Positions 6,985 to 14,125 of a DNA stretch of 64,000 nt are shown piece by piece (the first letter of the stretch is position 1; every line of letters begins with the position of its first letter). Position numbers and translations under genes: made by a program. Below the pieces are notes generated by a model that worked only from the letters and a program-made list of their open reading frames with translations, had not been told where the DNA came from and did no database searches. This stretch comes from a virus: IMG/VR virus record IMGVR_UViG_3300042310_000427, positions 1 through 64,000 of that record. One strand, written 5' to 3'.

Positions 6985-7011
6985 GCCCCCTTGTCACCAC
7001 AACTCAGGGGC
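6985..7011 (-). other. GC-rich hairpin in early leader
   Basis: GCCCC (6985-6989) pairs with GGGGC (7007-7011) around a 17-base loop, in the gap between the 72-aa and 397-aa genes. It resembles the hairpin at 8497-8524 in position and base content. No U-run follows on the minus strand. Confidence 0.3.
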
Positions 7012-7034
7012 TAAAACAACAAACGATGTCTTTT

Positions 7035-8228
7035 TTAGATGGATACTGTATTTAAAATATTATTTAAACTAAATTTGTGGCACCCTGCTTTAATAATAAA
7101 ATCGTTATTTACTTTTTTAGCATATTCTACAAAATAGTTGCCTACATTCTTTTTAATTGGTAAAATTGAATTTTCTTCTAATTGGGCACCTTTGATATTA
7201 GCCATTAATTCAATCAGGTTCGCTTTAAATTCACTTAGCAATACAGTTACTCCCTTACTGGTTAAAATCTTGTTATTATCAATCTGAATAGTCACATTTG
7301 ACAAAGTTTCTTCTTCTTCGTATTCTTCTAAAAAGCTATTAATTTCATGATTTAATTGACTAATTAAACAATCTTTAAAATATTTTTTACTTTCTTCTAT
7401 GTCATTAATAACGCTTTCAACTGCATTAAACTTAAATTCAATATCCTTTAAATTTTCTTTTAATCTACTTAAAAATTGCTTTTTGGATTCATTACAATTC
7501 AATAAGTCGTTTACAATTTCATTGAATGTATTATTGTCATTTTCGCTTAATAGGTCATGTGCTTGATAACTTATGTAATAATATAACCAGTCTTGTTCAT
7601 AATCTTCTTTTTTGCATATAGAAAACCATCCGCCTGACCTTCCAAACTGCCAACATTTGAAGTTTATTGAATCCCTATTAACAAAGTCGTTAAATTCGCT
7701 TTCGTTTTCTTTTTTAATTGCTTTTTTGTAGGCTTCAAAAGTTTTATACTTTTTTGCTTTATCGAAATAAGTTTTTATATACCAGTCATTTTCAATATTT
7801 TCTTCAATCGCTTTTTCCTTAGTTTCGTATCTTTTTGTATAATTATAAACATGAAAAACTTTTGTAAAATTTGTTAAGTCACAATTGCCTTCATACTTTT
7901 CTTTTAAATATGCTACTTTGCTTTCGCATACATGATGAAAAACATTATTTAATCTTTCATCGTTAAATTCTTCTAATATTGCAAATTTTGTTGATATTGC
8001 AAATTCATTTGATCCTATTATATTGGGATAGTCTTTTATAGTGTTTAAAATATCGCTTTCGCTTAAGTAGTCATACACTTTTATATTTGCTATTATGTAG
8101 CCTTCACGAGTATTAAAACGGTCGTTTATTTCGCTTTCTGTGTAGTCATTAATACTGTTTAATACTTTTTTAATCTCTAAATTGATTTTAGATAATTCTT
8201 TTTTTGTGGTGTGGTTTGTTGTATTCAT
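7035..8228 (-). CDS. hypothetical protein, largest of the left early block
   Basis: 397 aa, acidic and Asn/Glu/Lys-rich, not recognised. Residues about 155-200 contain YKTFEAYKKAIKKE and CWQFGRSGGWFSI, the latter looking like a short Trp/Gly-rich strand pair. The C-terminal third is helical (EEYEEEETLSNVTIQ, LIELMANIKGAQLEE). No catalytic motif or membrane segment. The upstream leader on the minus strand is a repeated CAAACCAAA-type sequence shared with neighbouring genes. Confidence 0.6.
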   Translation of the reverse strand: MNTTNHTTKKELSKINLEIKKVLNSINDYTESEINDRFNTREGYIIANIKVYDYLSESDILNTIKDYPNIIGSNEFAISTKFAILEEFNDERLNNVFHHVCESKVAYLKEKYEGNCDLTNFTKVFHVYNYTKRYETKEKAIEENIENDWYIKTYFDKAKKYKTFEAYKKAIKKENESEFNDFVNRDSINFKCWQFGRSGGWFSICKKEDYEQDWLYYYISYQAHDLLSENDNNTFNEIVNDLLNCNESKKQFLSRLKENLKDIEFKFNAVESVINDIEESKKYFKDCLISQLNHEINSFLEEYEEEETLSNVTIQIDNNKILTSKGVTVLLSEFKANLIELMANIKGAQLEENSILPIKKNVGNYFVEYAKKVNNDFIIKAGCHKFSLNNILNTVSI

Positions 8229-8268
8229 TTTATTTTTTTGGTTTGGTTTGATTTGTTTGTTTGTTTGG

Positions 8269-8463
8269 TTATTCGTTTATTAAATAGTTTTCAATCTCAA
8301 TTAGTGTATTGAGCTTTTTAGGTTTTGCGCTTTTTTGCATAAATAAACAAGTTTGCAAGGGGCTTGTATAAATAGAAATTGAATAAATAAAATCTAATGT
8401 TTTTTGAGCTTCTTTACTTAAGTCAATAAAACTGTTTTGCTTTGTGGTGGTTTCTGTGTACAT
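8269..8463 (-). CDS. hypothetical protein (64 aa)
   Basis: MYTETTTKQNSFIDLSKEAQ then KTLDFIYSISIYTSPLQ and KSAKPKKLNTLIEIENYLI. Not recognised. It shares the CAAACCAAA-type leader. A GC-rich hairpin (8497-8505 with 8515-8524) lies just upstream. Confidence 0.5.
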   Translation of the reverse strand: MYTETTTKQNSFIDLSKEAQKTLDFIYSISIYTSPLQTCLFMQKSAKPKKLNTLIEIENYLINE

Positions 8464-8496
8464 GATATTAATTTGGTTTGTCTGTTACTGCCTTAA

Positions 8497-8524
8497 CCCC
8501 TTGCCGTTTTTAGTGGCGAAGGGG
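8497..8524 (-). other. GC-rich hairpin in early leader
   Basis: CCCCTTGCC (8497-8505) pairs with GGCGAAGGGG (8515-8524) apart from one bulged base. It stands out in AT-rich DNA and lies between two early genes. No U-run follows on the transcribed strand, so it is more likely a processing or stability element than a terminator. Confidence 0.4.
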
Positions 8525-8546
8525 CAAAGGTTTGGGAGGGGGTTTG

Positions 8547-8930
8547 TTAGATTGCTTTTTTCATTTCTCGAAAAATCAAATAATGATACAAATGTTGCAT
8601 TTTTTCAAATTCGTATATTTTACCTTCTGGATTAATACCTAAACTATTTAAAAAATTCTCAATATCAAAATTTGAATAATGAAAGTGAAAAGGTAAACCG
8701 GTCAACCAGTAACTAAATTTTTCTTGTTCGCTTTTATTTCTTAAATATCCATCCCCTTCAGTACAGCGTTTAAATTCTTCGTATAAATGCTTTGCGGATT
8801 CTTCAAATGTGTTAAATTCTTTTTCCTCGTAATTGTACACACATTCAATAATATGCTTTTTAATTGCTTCTTTTACTTCTTTACTGTTAGTACTTAATTT
8901 TTTAGTTTGGTTTGTTGTTAAATTTGTCAT
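8547..8930 (-). CDS. hypothetical protein (127 aa)
   Basis: MTNLTTNQTKKLSTNSKEVK, then HIIECVYNYEEKEFNTFEES, then a conserved-looking core KFSYWLTGLPFHFHYSNFDIENFL. Not recognised. Its start motif M-T-N-L-T-T resembles that of the gene ending at 9602, and its leader nearly repeats that of the gene starting at 9426. Confidence 0.55.
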   Translation of the reverse strand: MTNLTTNQTKKLSTNSKEVKEAIKKHIIECVYNYEEKEFNTFEESAKHLYEEFKRCTEGDGYLRNKSEQEKFSYWLTGLPFHFHYSNFDIENFLNSLGINPEGKIYEFEKMQHLYHYLIFREMKKAI

Positions 8931-8989
8931 GGTAATTATTTTTTAAATTGGTTTGTTGTTTGGTTTGTTGGCTTAATGATTCGGTTTTG

Positions 8990-9184
8990 TTATGCTTTGT
9001 TTTTCCATTCTTTAGTTGATCTTGTGGATTTATACACGTTTTGCCCTGATATGTGGTACTCTCTTATCATTGCATTTATGTGCGCTTTAAATTCTTTCGG
9101 GTTTTGGGGTGAATCTTCGCCCCTTGTGAATTGGTCTATTGTTTCGACTCCTTCGCTTGTTCTTAAGTTTAAATAAATAGTCAT
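8990..9184 (-). CDS. hypothetical protein (64 aa)
   Basis: MTIYLNLRTSEGVETIDQFT followed by FKAHINAMIREYHISG. A short beta hairpin followed by one helix, with a basic tail. The pattern recalls small conserved proteins of Bacteroidota phages, but no function is known. Confidence 0.5.
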   Translation of the reverse strand: MTIYLNLRTSEGVETIDQFTRGEDSPQNPKEFKAHINAMIREYHISGQNVYKSTRSTKEWKNKA

Positions 9185-9213
9185 ATTGTTAAATTGATTT
9201 TTTTAAAGTTGTT

Positions 9214-9426
9214 TTATCTGTTTGTTATTCTGAAATAGCTTTTTGTTGCTTTTAAAATATACTCTTTTATTTCTGATTGATTAATATAATTATTTACTAA
9301 AAAAATATCATAATCAACTAAAAAATCATACATTGAGCAATAACTTTGCATTTGTTCAACTGCTTGTTTAATTTGTCCGTTTTCCATACTTTCGTGTATT
9401 TCTGTAATTTGCTGTAATTTTGTCAT
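9214..9426 (-). CDS. hypothetical protein (70 aa)
   Basis: Helical (MTKLQQITEIHESMENGQIK, AVEQMQSYCSMYDFLVDYDI). Not recognised. The 22-base stretch before its ATG nearly repeats the leader of the gene starting at 8930. Confidence 0.5.
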   Translation of the reverse strand: MTKLQQITEIHESMENGQIKQAVEQMQSYCSMYDFLVDYDIFLVNNYINQSEIKEYILKATKSYFRITNR

Positions 9427-9450
9427 AACTGTATTATTTTTTAAATTGGT

Positions 9451-9597
9451 TTATTTATATAGATTTTTTATTTGTCTAAGTTTGTGCCAAATTGCCCCCT
9501 TTTCGCTTGTTTTAAGGTCATTGCGTTGCATTGTGCGAATTATTAATACATTGCAATTAAAAACTATTTTTTGAGGGGTTAAAGGTCTTGTTTGCAT
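9451..9597 (-). CDS. small basic hypothetical protein (48 aa)
   Basis: MQTRPLTPQKIVFNCNVLII followed by a basic stretch to NLYK. The start has the ACACCATGCA context. Otherwise unsupported; it fills a gap between two operon genes. Confidence 0.4.
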   Translation of the reverse strand: MQTRPLTPQKIVFNCNVLIIRTMQRNDLKTSEKGAIWHKLRQIKNLYK

Positions 9598-9601
9598 GGT
9601 G

Positions 9602-9940
9602 TTAATTAATAAATTCTTTTAATAGTTTAGAATAAAAATTTATAGTTTCTGTTTCGTGTTCTCTTTCTTCTTCTGTTAATTCGCTGTCACTCAAATAAAT
9701 TTCAATAGCATCCAAAAATTCATTTGCAGGCACTATTTTAATATATTGCGCTGTATTACTTACACTAACAACCATCAAAACTGGTTCACAATTAAAATAA
9801 TTTTTGTAATAAGTATAAAGGGCTTTTTTATATGGATGTATTAATTCATATAAAATTGATGTACTGTAATTAAGATCATTAATATTAATAATGTCACTTA
9901 ATAAATAAGGTTTTTTTGTGGTGGTTAAATTTGTAGTCAT
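9602..9940 (-). CDS. hypothetical protein (112 aa)
   Basis: The start is placed at MTTNLTTTKKPYLLSDIINI rather than the longer frame to 9973, because the N-terminus then parallels MTNLTTNQ of the gene at 8930. The C-terminus is acidic (EIYLSDSELTEEEREHETET). Not recognised. Confidence 0.5.
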   Translation of the reverse strand: MTTNLTTTKKPYLLSDIININDLNYSTSILYELIHPYKKALYTYYKNYFNCEPVLMVVSVSNTAQYIKIVPANEFLDAIEIYLSDSELTEEEREHETETINFYSKLLKEFIN

Positions 9941-10129
9941 TTTGTTGTCATTAATTCGAGTACAAACTAACAATAAAGAATTAATATAAACAAATTAAAA
10001 TGAAAATATTTTCAAAATAAATTCTAATTACCTGAATATCAACTAAATAAATTTTAAAATATATTTAAAAAAGTTTCAAAAGTGGTATAAAATAGGGTAA
10101 AAATCGGGGCTTAAAACTGTCAAATAAGA

Positions 10130-10801
10130 TCAAAAATCTTCATCAAAACCACTTGTTTTTAATTTTTCTATATCATTTATATATATATTGCCTGTTATTT
10201 GCTCGTGTTTTTTGGTATATACCTTAATGAAATTTTTTATTTCGGCTCTGCCTTTGGCGGTCAATCTATAGAATTTTATCTCTCTGGGTGTGTTTAAATT
10301 TTTGGGCAGTTTACCAGTTTTATTATAGATAGCTTTTTGGGGGGCTTGTTCAATAAGATTCAATTTTAACAATTCGGCAAAATAGCCCCTTATTGTAGTG
10401 GGTGTTATTTGCTTATCATATTTTAATAAATTACTTTGTGAAAAAAAGCCGTCATTTAATATACTGCATGTATAACAAGATAAAAAAACATTGATTAACG
10501 GTTTATTCATTTTTAAGAATAGTTTATTAATTTTTTTATCTCTGACAATTGAATCTATTATATTGTTAAACACAAGGGCGTGAAGGAGTCCGGCGCCTAC
10601 ATTAAATTTAATATCTATATTATTAATATATCTCTGTGCCTGTAAGTCAATCTTTTTTTCAATATGTTTGCTTAGTGCCTTATTTACATATATAAGCGTA
10701 TAAGGGCTTAATTTATTTATTATATCTCTATCCTTATCAGTTAATAAAGGTAATTGATTATTTATTATATCTATCCTTTTAGTTTCCCTTAAATTAGTCA
10801 T
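10130..10801 (-). CDS. putative winged-helix DNA-binding protein
   Basis: 223 aa. The segment ITPTTIRGYFAELLKLNLIE (about residues 131-150) followed by a wing-like stretch ending in KFYRLTAKGRAEI (about 176-188) is a typical winged helix-turn-helix: recognition helix, hairpin, then Y-x-L-T-x-x-G. The N-terminal 120 residues are helical and unknown. It lies near the head of the left leftward block with its own -7 box, so it may be an early regulator or replication initiator. Function is inferred. Confidence 0.6.
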   Translation of the reverse strand: MTNLRETKRIDIINNQLPLLTDKDRDIINKLSPYTLIYVNKALSKHIEKKIDLQAQRYINNIDIKFNVGAGLLHALVFNNIIDSIVRDKKINKLFLKMNKPLINVFLSCYTCSILNDGFFSQSNLLKYDKQITPTTIRGYFAELLKLNLIEQAPQKAIYNKTGKLPKNLNTPREIKFYRLTAKGRAEIKNFIKVYTKKHEQITGNIYINDIEKLKTSGFDEDF

Positions 10802-10823
10802 GCAATATTATTATTTTTCTTTG

Positions 10824-10831
10824 CAAATATA
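10824..10831 (-). promoter_or_regulatory. promoter -7 box (minus strand) for the 223-aa winged-helix gene
   Basis: CAAATATA on the plus strand is TATATTTG on the minus strand, an exact match to the Bacteroidota -7 box TAnnTTTG, 23 bases before the ATG at 10801. No clear -33 TTTG was found at 19-20 bases, so activity is less sure. Confidence 0.5.
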
Positions 10832-10981
10832 TATAAATACTCTCAATCCCTTATATATATAGAATCATAGTACATATATTTATACCTTTTGTTTTTGAAT
10901 TTTCGCCAATTTGTAGGCGTGTTAGAAGATATTTTTTGAAGGTGTCCAACTGTTTAAGGTTAAAAAGGGCTTAAAAGGTCA

Positions 10982-11161
10982 TTAAATACCATTAAATTGA
11001 TTAAAAGGGGCTTTTGTGAAGGTGATCCCCTTATATATAAAAGGGTATTTTTTATTCTTTAGGTAATTATAACTAAATTTCTTTATTCTGCAACATGCTT
11101 TTAAGCTTCCGTATGCTTCAAAGTTGTTATTTTGGTGCAATATTATAATATTTTCATTCAT
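10982..11161 (-). CDS. small hypothetical protein (59 aa)
   Basis: MNENIIILHQNNNFEAYGSL followed by KACCRIKKFSYNYLKNKKYP. The frame runs open to 11212, but the ATG at 11161 lies 12 bases after a good -7 box, which would make the upstream ATG untranscribed. The pattern of a short strand, F-x-A-Y-G-S-L and K..C recalls small HTH-like 'sequence context' proteins of Bacteroidota elements, but it is not recognised with confidence. Confidence 0.5.
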   Translation of the reverse strand: MNENIIILHQNNNFEAYGSLKACCRIKKFSYNYLKNKKYPFIYKGITFTKAPFNQFNGI

Positions 11162-11172
11162 AAAATTACCTA

Positions 11173-11180
11173 CAAAGGTA
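11173..11180 (-). promoter_or_regulatory. promoter -7 box (minus strand) for the 59-aa gene
   Basis: CAAAGGTA on plus is TACCTTTG on minus, matching TAnnTTTG, 12 bases before the ATG at 11161. It marks the right end of the leftward early block. Confidence 0.5.
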
Positions 11181-11569
11181 TAACTATTTGACAAATGTTT
11201 CCATAAAAACACAAATTAAATTTATTTGCCTTCGCTTCCTGTCGTTTAATGGTGGGAGGGGGGTTTTACTGTTCTTTTATAGTGGTTTAATTTGTCCTAT
11301 ATTTAATATTATGTTAACTAACTTATTTTTGTGCCTATCCTTACGACGCTGCCCTATTGAAAACGCTTAGTATTTACGCCACATTTTCACACATATAAAA
11401 CCAAAAAAGAATCAATCAGGGGGGTGCCTCAGTATATTTGCGTTTCGTTTCGTGTGCGTGCATAGGGGATCATATATAATCACCTTACGAAAATACTTAA
11501 ATAAAGAAAACTGCTAAAAGTTACCACATCTACAGAATGTACTTAGATAAAACTTTTGTTAAAACGAGT

Positions 11570-11626
11570 ACTCCTAATAAATATTCCTTTTAAACACTAC
11601 CACTCCTAAGAAACAATCCTTTTACA
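11570..11626. repeat. two iteron-like direct repeats, 32-base period
   Basis: ACTCCTAA starts at 11570 and again at 11602, and each copy continues with AAA and TCCTTTTA at the same offsets; most of the first 22 positions agree. A 32-base period is three helical turns, so a protein bound to both copies would sit on the same face. This fits an operator or replication iterons, but two copies is few. Confidence 0.45.
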
Positions 11627-11755
11627 GTGTTATCTCCCACAATCAATCCCCAGAGGGGGTGGCTTAAGTAAAGTCATCTAAAGTAATAATATCTTGCATG
11701 GTATATGTATTATATAGTACTGGTGCTTGTCCAAGAAAAAAAGATTAAAAAAGAT

Positions 11756-11786
11756 TTTGTCGTATGGAATTAATACATTAGTTTTG
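11756..11786 (+). promoter_or_regulatory. consensus promoter TTTG-N19-TAGTTTTG
   Basis: TTTG (11756-11759), 19 bases, TAGTTTTG (11779-11786): an exact match to the Bacteroidota sigma promoter. Both boxes lie within repeats of TTTTGTCGTATGGAA. The ATG of the gene at 11791 begins 5 bases after the last G, so the transcript should be leaderless. Confidence 0.7.
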
Positions 11787-11790
11787 TCGT

Positions 11791-12201
11791 ATGGAAAAAG
11801 GGAAAATAGGCAAACATGGTAAGTATGGTGGTGATTATATTACGCCTTGTGGTGTATTTAGTAATTTATGGGATGCAGCGAGGGAGATGGGTACTTATGA
11901 TAATAAGGTATTGAGGGCTTGTATTGGAGGTAGAGATGGATATGGGTTTAAAGCATCTGTAGGTAGAGAGCCTGAGTGGTATAAGGAGATTGTATGTGAT
12001 AGTAATAAGAGTTTGAAGGGAAGTGTTCTTTTGAGTGGGAGAGATAGTAGAGGTAAGAAGTGGAGGACTTATTGGCTTACACCTGGTGGATTGTTTGGGG
12101 ATTTAGATACTGCATGTAAGTGGAATGAGGGATTTAGTGAAATTGAGATTAAAAGAAGATGTATTTTAGGTAAGAAAGGTTGGGGGGTATTTGTTAAGTA
12201 A
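11791..12201 (+). CDS. protein with two tandem NUMOD-like DNA-binding repeats
   Basis: 136 aa. Residues 11-53 (KYGGDYITPCGVFSNLWDAA to GYGFKA) and 90-136 (WRTYWLTPGGLFGDLDTACK to GWGVFVK) are copies of one unit: Y-I/L-T-P-x-G-x-F, then an A-containing helix, then R-x-C/I-x-G-x-x-G-W/Y-G. The unit resembles the NUMOD-type helix-turn-helix modules found in phage HNH endonucleases and free-standing phage proteins. No nuclease part is present. It is probably a DNA-binding regulator. It is the first gene of the rightward block, with a leaderless consensus promoter. Confidence 0.6.
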   Translation: MEKGKIGKHGKYGGDYITPCGVFSNLWDAAREMGTYDNKVLRACIGGRDGYGFKASVGREPEWYKEIVCDSNKSLKGSVLLSGRDSRGKKWRTYWLTPGGLFGDLDTACKWNEGFSEIEIKRRCILGKKGWGVFVK

Positions 12202-12205
12202 GAAT

Positions 12206-12565
12206 ATGGGCATAATAAAAATAACAGAAACAAAATTTAACTTTGGTACAGTGTATTATCCTTTTGAAGGGTATTATAAAATAAAGTATGCGCCAAGTAA
12301 TAGAGAGCAAAAAAGAAAGTTCATAAGAGAAACCGATAAGATCATTAAAGAATTATTTACCATAGAGAATGAATTTCTATGGTATATGTTCGGGCCGGAA
12401 GATGATGAGATGAACATGCAATATTATGGACTTGAACACATGGAAGTCTATGAACATTTTTGTAAAAGGTATGAGGCTATGTGTGATTGGCTTAATAGAA
12501 CACAGAAGTTTGTTTACATTGAGATTAAAAGAGATTACTTTAGAGAAGAATATAGAAAGATTTAA
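12206..12565 (+). CDS. hypothetical protein (119 aa)
   Basis: MGIIKITETKFNFGTVYYPF begins at the ATG; the frame could extend to a TTG at 12191 inside the previous gene, which is less likely. Helical, aromatic-rich C-terminal half (YYGLEHMEVYEHFCKRYEAM). Not recognised. It lies 4 bases after the NUMOD-like gene and 4 bases before the next. Confidence 0.55.
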   Translation: MGIIKITETKFNFGTVYYPFEGYYKIKYAPSNREQKRKFIRETDKIIKELFTIENEFLWYMFGPEDDEMNMQYYGLEHMEVYEHFCKRYEAMCDWLNRTQKFVYIEIKRDYFREEYRKI

Positions 12566-12569
12566 GATT

Positions 12570-13403
12570 ATGCAATTAGAAAAAATAAAACCATTAAACA
12601 ACTATGTCTTACTAAAGGCAAAGTTAGATCCAAGCAAAGTTAAACTTGGGGATACAGGAGTAATCTTGTTTGTAGATACTGATTTTGAAAAAGAAAAAAA
12701 CTCAGTAGTAGTATGTGAGGTTGTTGCCATTCCAGATAGATTAGTGTTTGGTTGGAGTACAGACATGAATAAGTTTGGAGGGTATGTTCCCAAAGAAAAT
12801 AGCATGGATTGGAAAACAAACATGGAACTAAGAGTTGGCGATGAAGTGATTATTCACTTTAATGTATTCCTCCATACAGATAATATAAAATTAAATATTG
12901 AAGGACAGGAATATTTCTTTTGTAAGTATAGCGATATTTTTGTTGCAAAAAGAAGATGGAAAGATTCTGAGATTAAAGAATTTTATCAGCTCAATGGTGG
13001 AGATGTAAATGTAAGTGAAGATTTCTGTGAAGAAAATAATATTAGTGTTAATAAAGATACCAAAGAGATTTTTAATGTTATTATGCTTAATGGGTATTGC
13101 CTTGTGGAGCCAATCGAAAAGGAAATTAAAAGTGATTTTTTAATATTGCCAGACAATTACAATCAGCAAAATACAGACAAGATTAAAGTAAGAGTTTGTT
13201 TTAATGGTAGTGATAACCAAGAGTATTTGTATGAGCATTACCAAGATGCAGAAGGATTGAAGTGTGGAGATGTTATTATGATAGAGAAAAATTGTGACAT
13301 ACCACTTGAGTACAATGAAACATTAAATGGTAAAAAGAAGTATTGGAGAGTGCAAAAGAATTTAGTCCAAGCGGTAGAGAGAAAGGAGGGAGTTGTAGCA
13401 TGA
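12570..13403 (+). CDS. putative tandem GroES/Cpn10-like co-chaperonin
   Basis: 277 aa starting MQLEKIKPLNNYVLLKAKLD. Two Cpn10-like halves are visible. Residues 1-128: KPLNNYVLLKA, VVCEVVAI, LRVGDEVIIHF, IEGQEYFFCKYSDIFVAKR. Residues about 168-277: MLNGYCLVEPIEKE, SDFLILPDNY, GLKCGDVIMIEK, NGKKKYWRVQKNLVQAV. Each half has the GroES order: a first strand ending V-x-V-x-P, an I-L-P-D turn in the second half, G-D-x-V, and a final Y-x-x-V-x-x-x-x-I-x-A-V strand. Phage co-chaperonins (T4 gp31 type) help host GroEL fold the capsid protein. Two fused domains is unusual. The open frame upstream to 12426 overlaps the previous gene and was not used. Confidence 0.55.
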   Translation: MQLEKIKPLNNYVLLKAKLDPSKVKLGDTGVILFVDTDFEKEKNSVVVCEVVAIPDRLVFGWSTDMNKFGGYVPKENSMDWKTNMELRVGDEVIIHFNVFLHTDNIKLNIEGQEYFFCKYSDIFVAKRRWKDSEIKEFYQLNGGDVNVSEDFCEENNISVNKDTKEIFNVIMLNGYCLVEPIEKEIKSDFLILPDNYNQQNTDKIKVRVCFNGSDNQEYLYEHYQDAEGLKCGDVIMIEKNCDIPLEYNETLNGKKKYWRVQKNLVQAVERKEGVVA

Positions 13404-13546
13404 TACAAAGAATAAGCGGAATAGACACAACCATCTCAAGTAAAATAAGAGAATTTGAATCGCAAGGTTATAAAGTTGAGATATTGTCAACACATATAGA
13501 CCCTCAAAACACAAATATCATTACAATGATCCTTAAATTAAGTTAA
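13400..13546 (+). CDS. small hypothetical protein (48 aa)
   Basis: MIQRISGIDTTISSKIREFE followed by GYKVEILSTHIDPQNTN. The start overlaps the stop of the GroES-like gene (ATGA) and is preceded by AAAGGAGGG, a real Shine-Dalgarno sequence, rare in this genome. Not recognised. Confidence 0.55.
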   Translation: MIQRISGIDTTISSKIREFESQGYKVEILSTHIDPQNTNIITMILKLS

Positions 13547-13548
13547 AT

Positions 13549-13707
13549 ATGCCAGAATTTAAAATAAACCCACAAAGAGAATACCTCGAAAGAAAACTAT
13601 TCAAGCAACATAAAAATAAAACACGATTTTATTTAATGGGCAAGGATATTTATAAGAAGTACATTGATTTTCAAGAATATTTAACCAATGCCAAACACAA
13701 CAAATAA
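13549..13707 (+). CDS. small basic hypothetical protein (52 aa)
   Basis: MPEFKINPQREYLERKLFKQ then HKNKTRFYLMGKDIYKKYID. Strongly basic and helical. It begins 2 bases after the previous stop and overlaps the nuclease gene by 20 bases. Function unknown; possibly a partner of the nuclease. Confidence 0.5.
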   Translation: MPEFKINPQREYLERKLFKQHKNKTRFYLMGKDIYKKYIDFQEYLTNAKHNK

Positions 13708-14125
13708 AGAATATTCATTGCAAGTAGCAGTATGTAGGTATTTAAACTTAAAGTACCCTCAGTTGTTATTTATGTCTGATACAGTTGCAAGTGTAAAGCT
13801 CACACCGGCACAAGGAGGTAGAAATGCAGCAATCCAAAAAAGAGATTTTAGTTGCCCGGACTTAATTATCTTCCACCCTAATGAAAAATACAATGGCTTG
13901 TTTATGGAACTTAAAATAAGCTCACCATACAATAGAGATGGGAGTTTAAGAAAACAAAAAGTAACCGTTAAAAAAGGCGGTATTGTAGTAGATGAGTATG
14001 ACCACCTTGAAGAACAAGCAAGGGCAATGAGAATGCTAAGAGATAGAGGATATTGGGCAGACTTTGTATGGTCGCTTGATGATGCAATGAGGATAATTGA
14101 TAAGTATATGGAGGGTAAATTATGA
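13688..14125 (+). CDS. VRR-NUC domain nuclease
   Basis: 145 aa. The order LQVAVCRYLNLKYP, SCPDLIIFHP (about residues 54-63), GLFMELKISS (68-77), EEQARAMRMLRDRGYWADFV (107-126) and SLDDAMRIIDKYM (128-140) is that of VRR-NUC domains, a PD-(D/E)xK branch: the PD and the ExK (MELK) are the metal-binding residues. Stand-alone VRR-NUC proteins of phages are thought to cleave branched DNA, clearing it before packaging. It lies in the run of genes leading to the terminase. Confidence 0.8.
   Translation: MPNTTNKEYSLQVAVCRYLNLKYPQLLFMSDTVASVKLTPAQGGRNAAIQKRDFSCPDLIIFHPNEKYNGLFMELKISSPYNRDGSLRKQKVTVKKGGIVVDEYDHLEEQARAMRMLRDRGYWADFVWSLDDAMRIIDKYMEGKL

Larger units (their letters stand above)
11162..11790. 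other. 629-base divergent control region without genes
   Basis: No convincing reading frame lies between the leftward block and the rightward block. It holds a leftward -7 box (11173-11180), a possible rightward -7 box TATATTTG (11433-11440) with TCAATC at the -33 position of the ACAACC promoters, a pair of 32-base-spaced direct repeats (11570-11626), a short CCCC/GGGG hairpin near 11647, and the strong promoter at 11756-11786. This is the best place in the window for an early control region, and a possible origin. Confidence 0.5.

Noticed and set aside
12426-12569. N-terminal extension of the GroES-like gene
   Set aside because: It overlaps the previous gene for 140 bases, and the domain match starts at the ATG at 12570.
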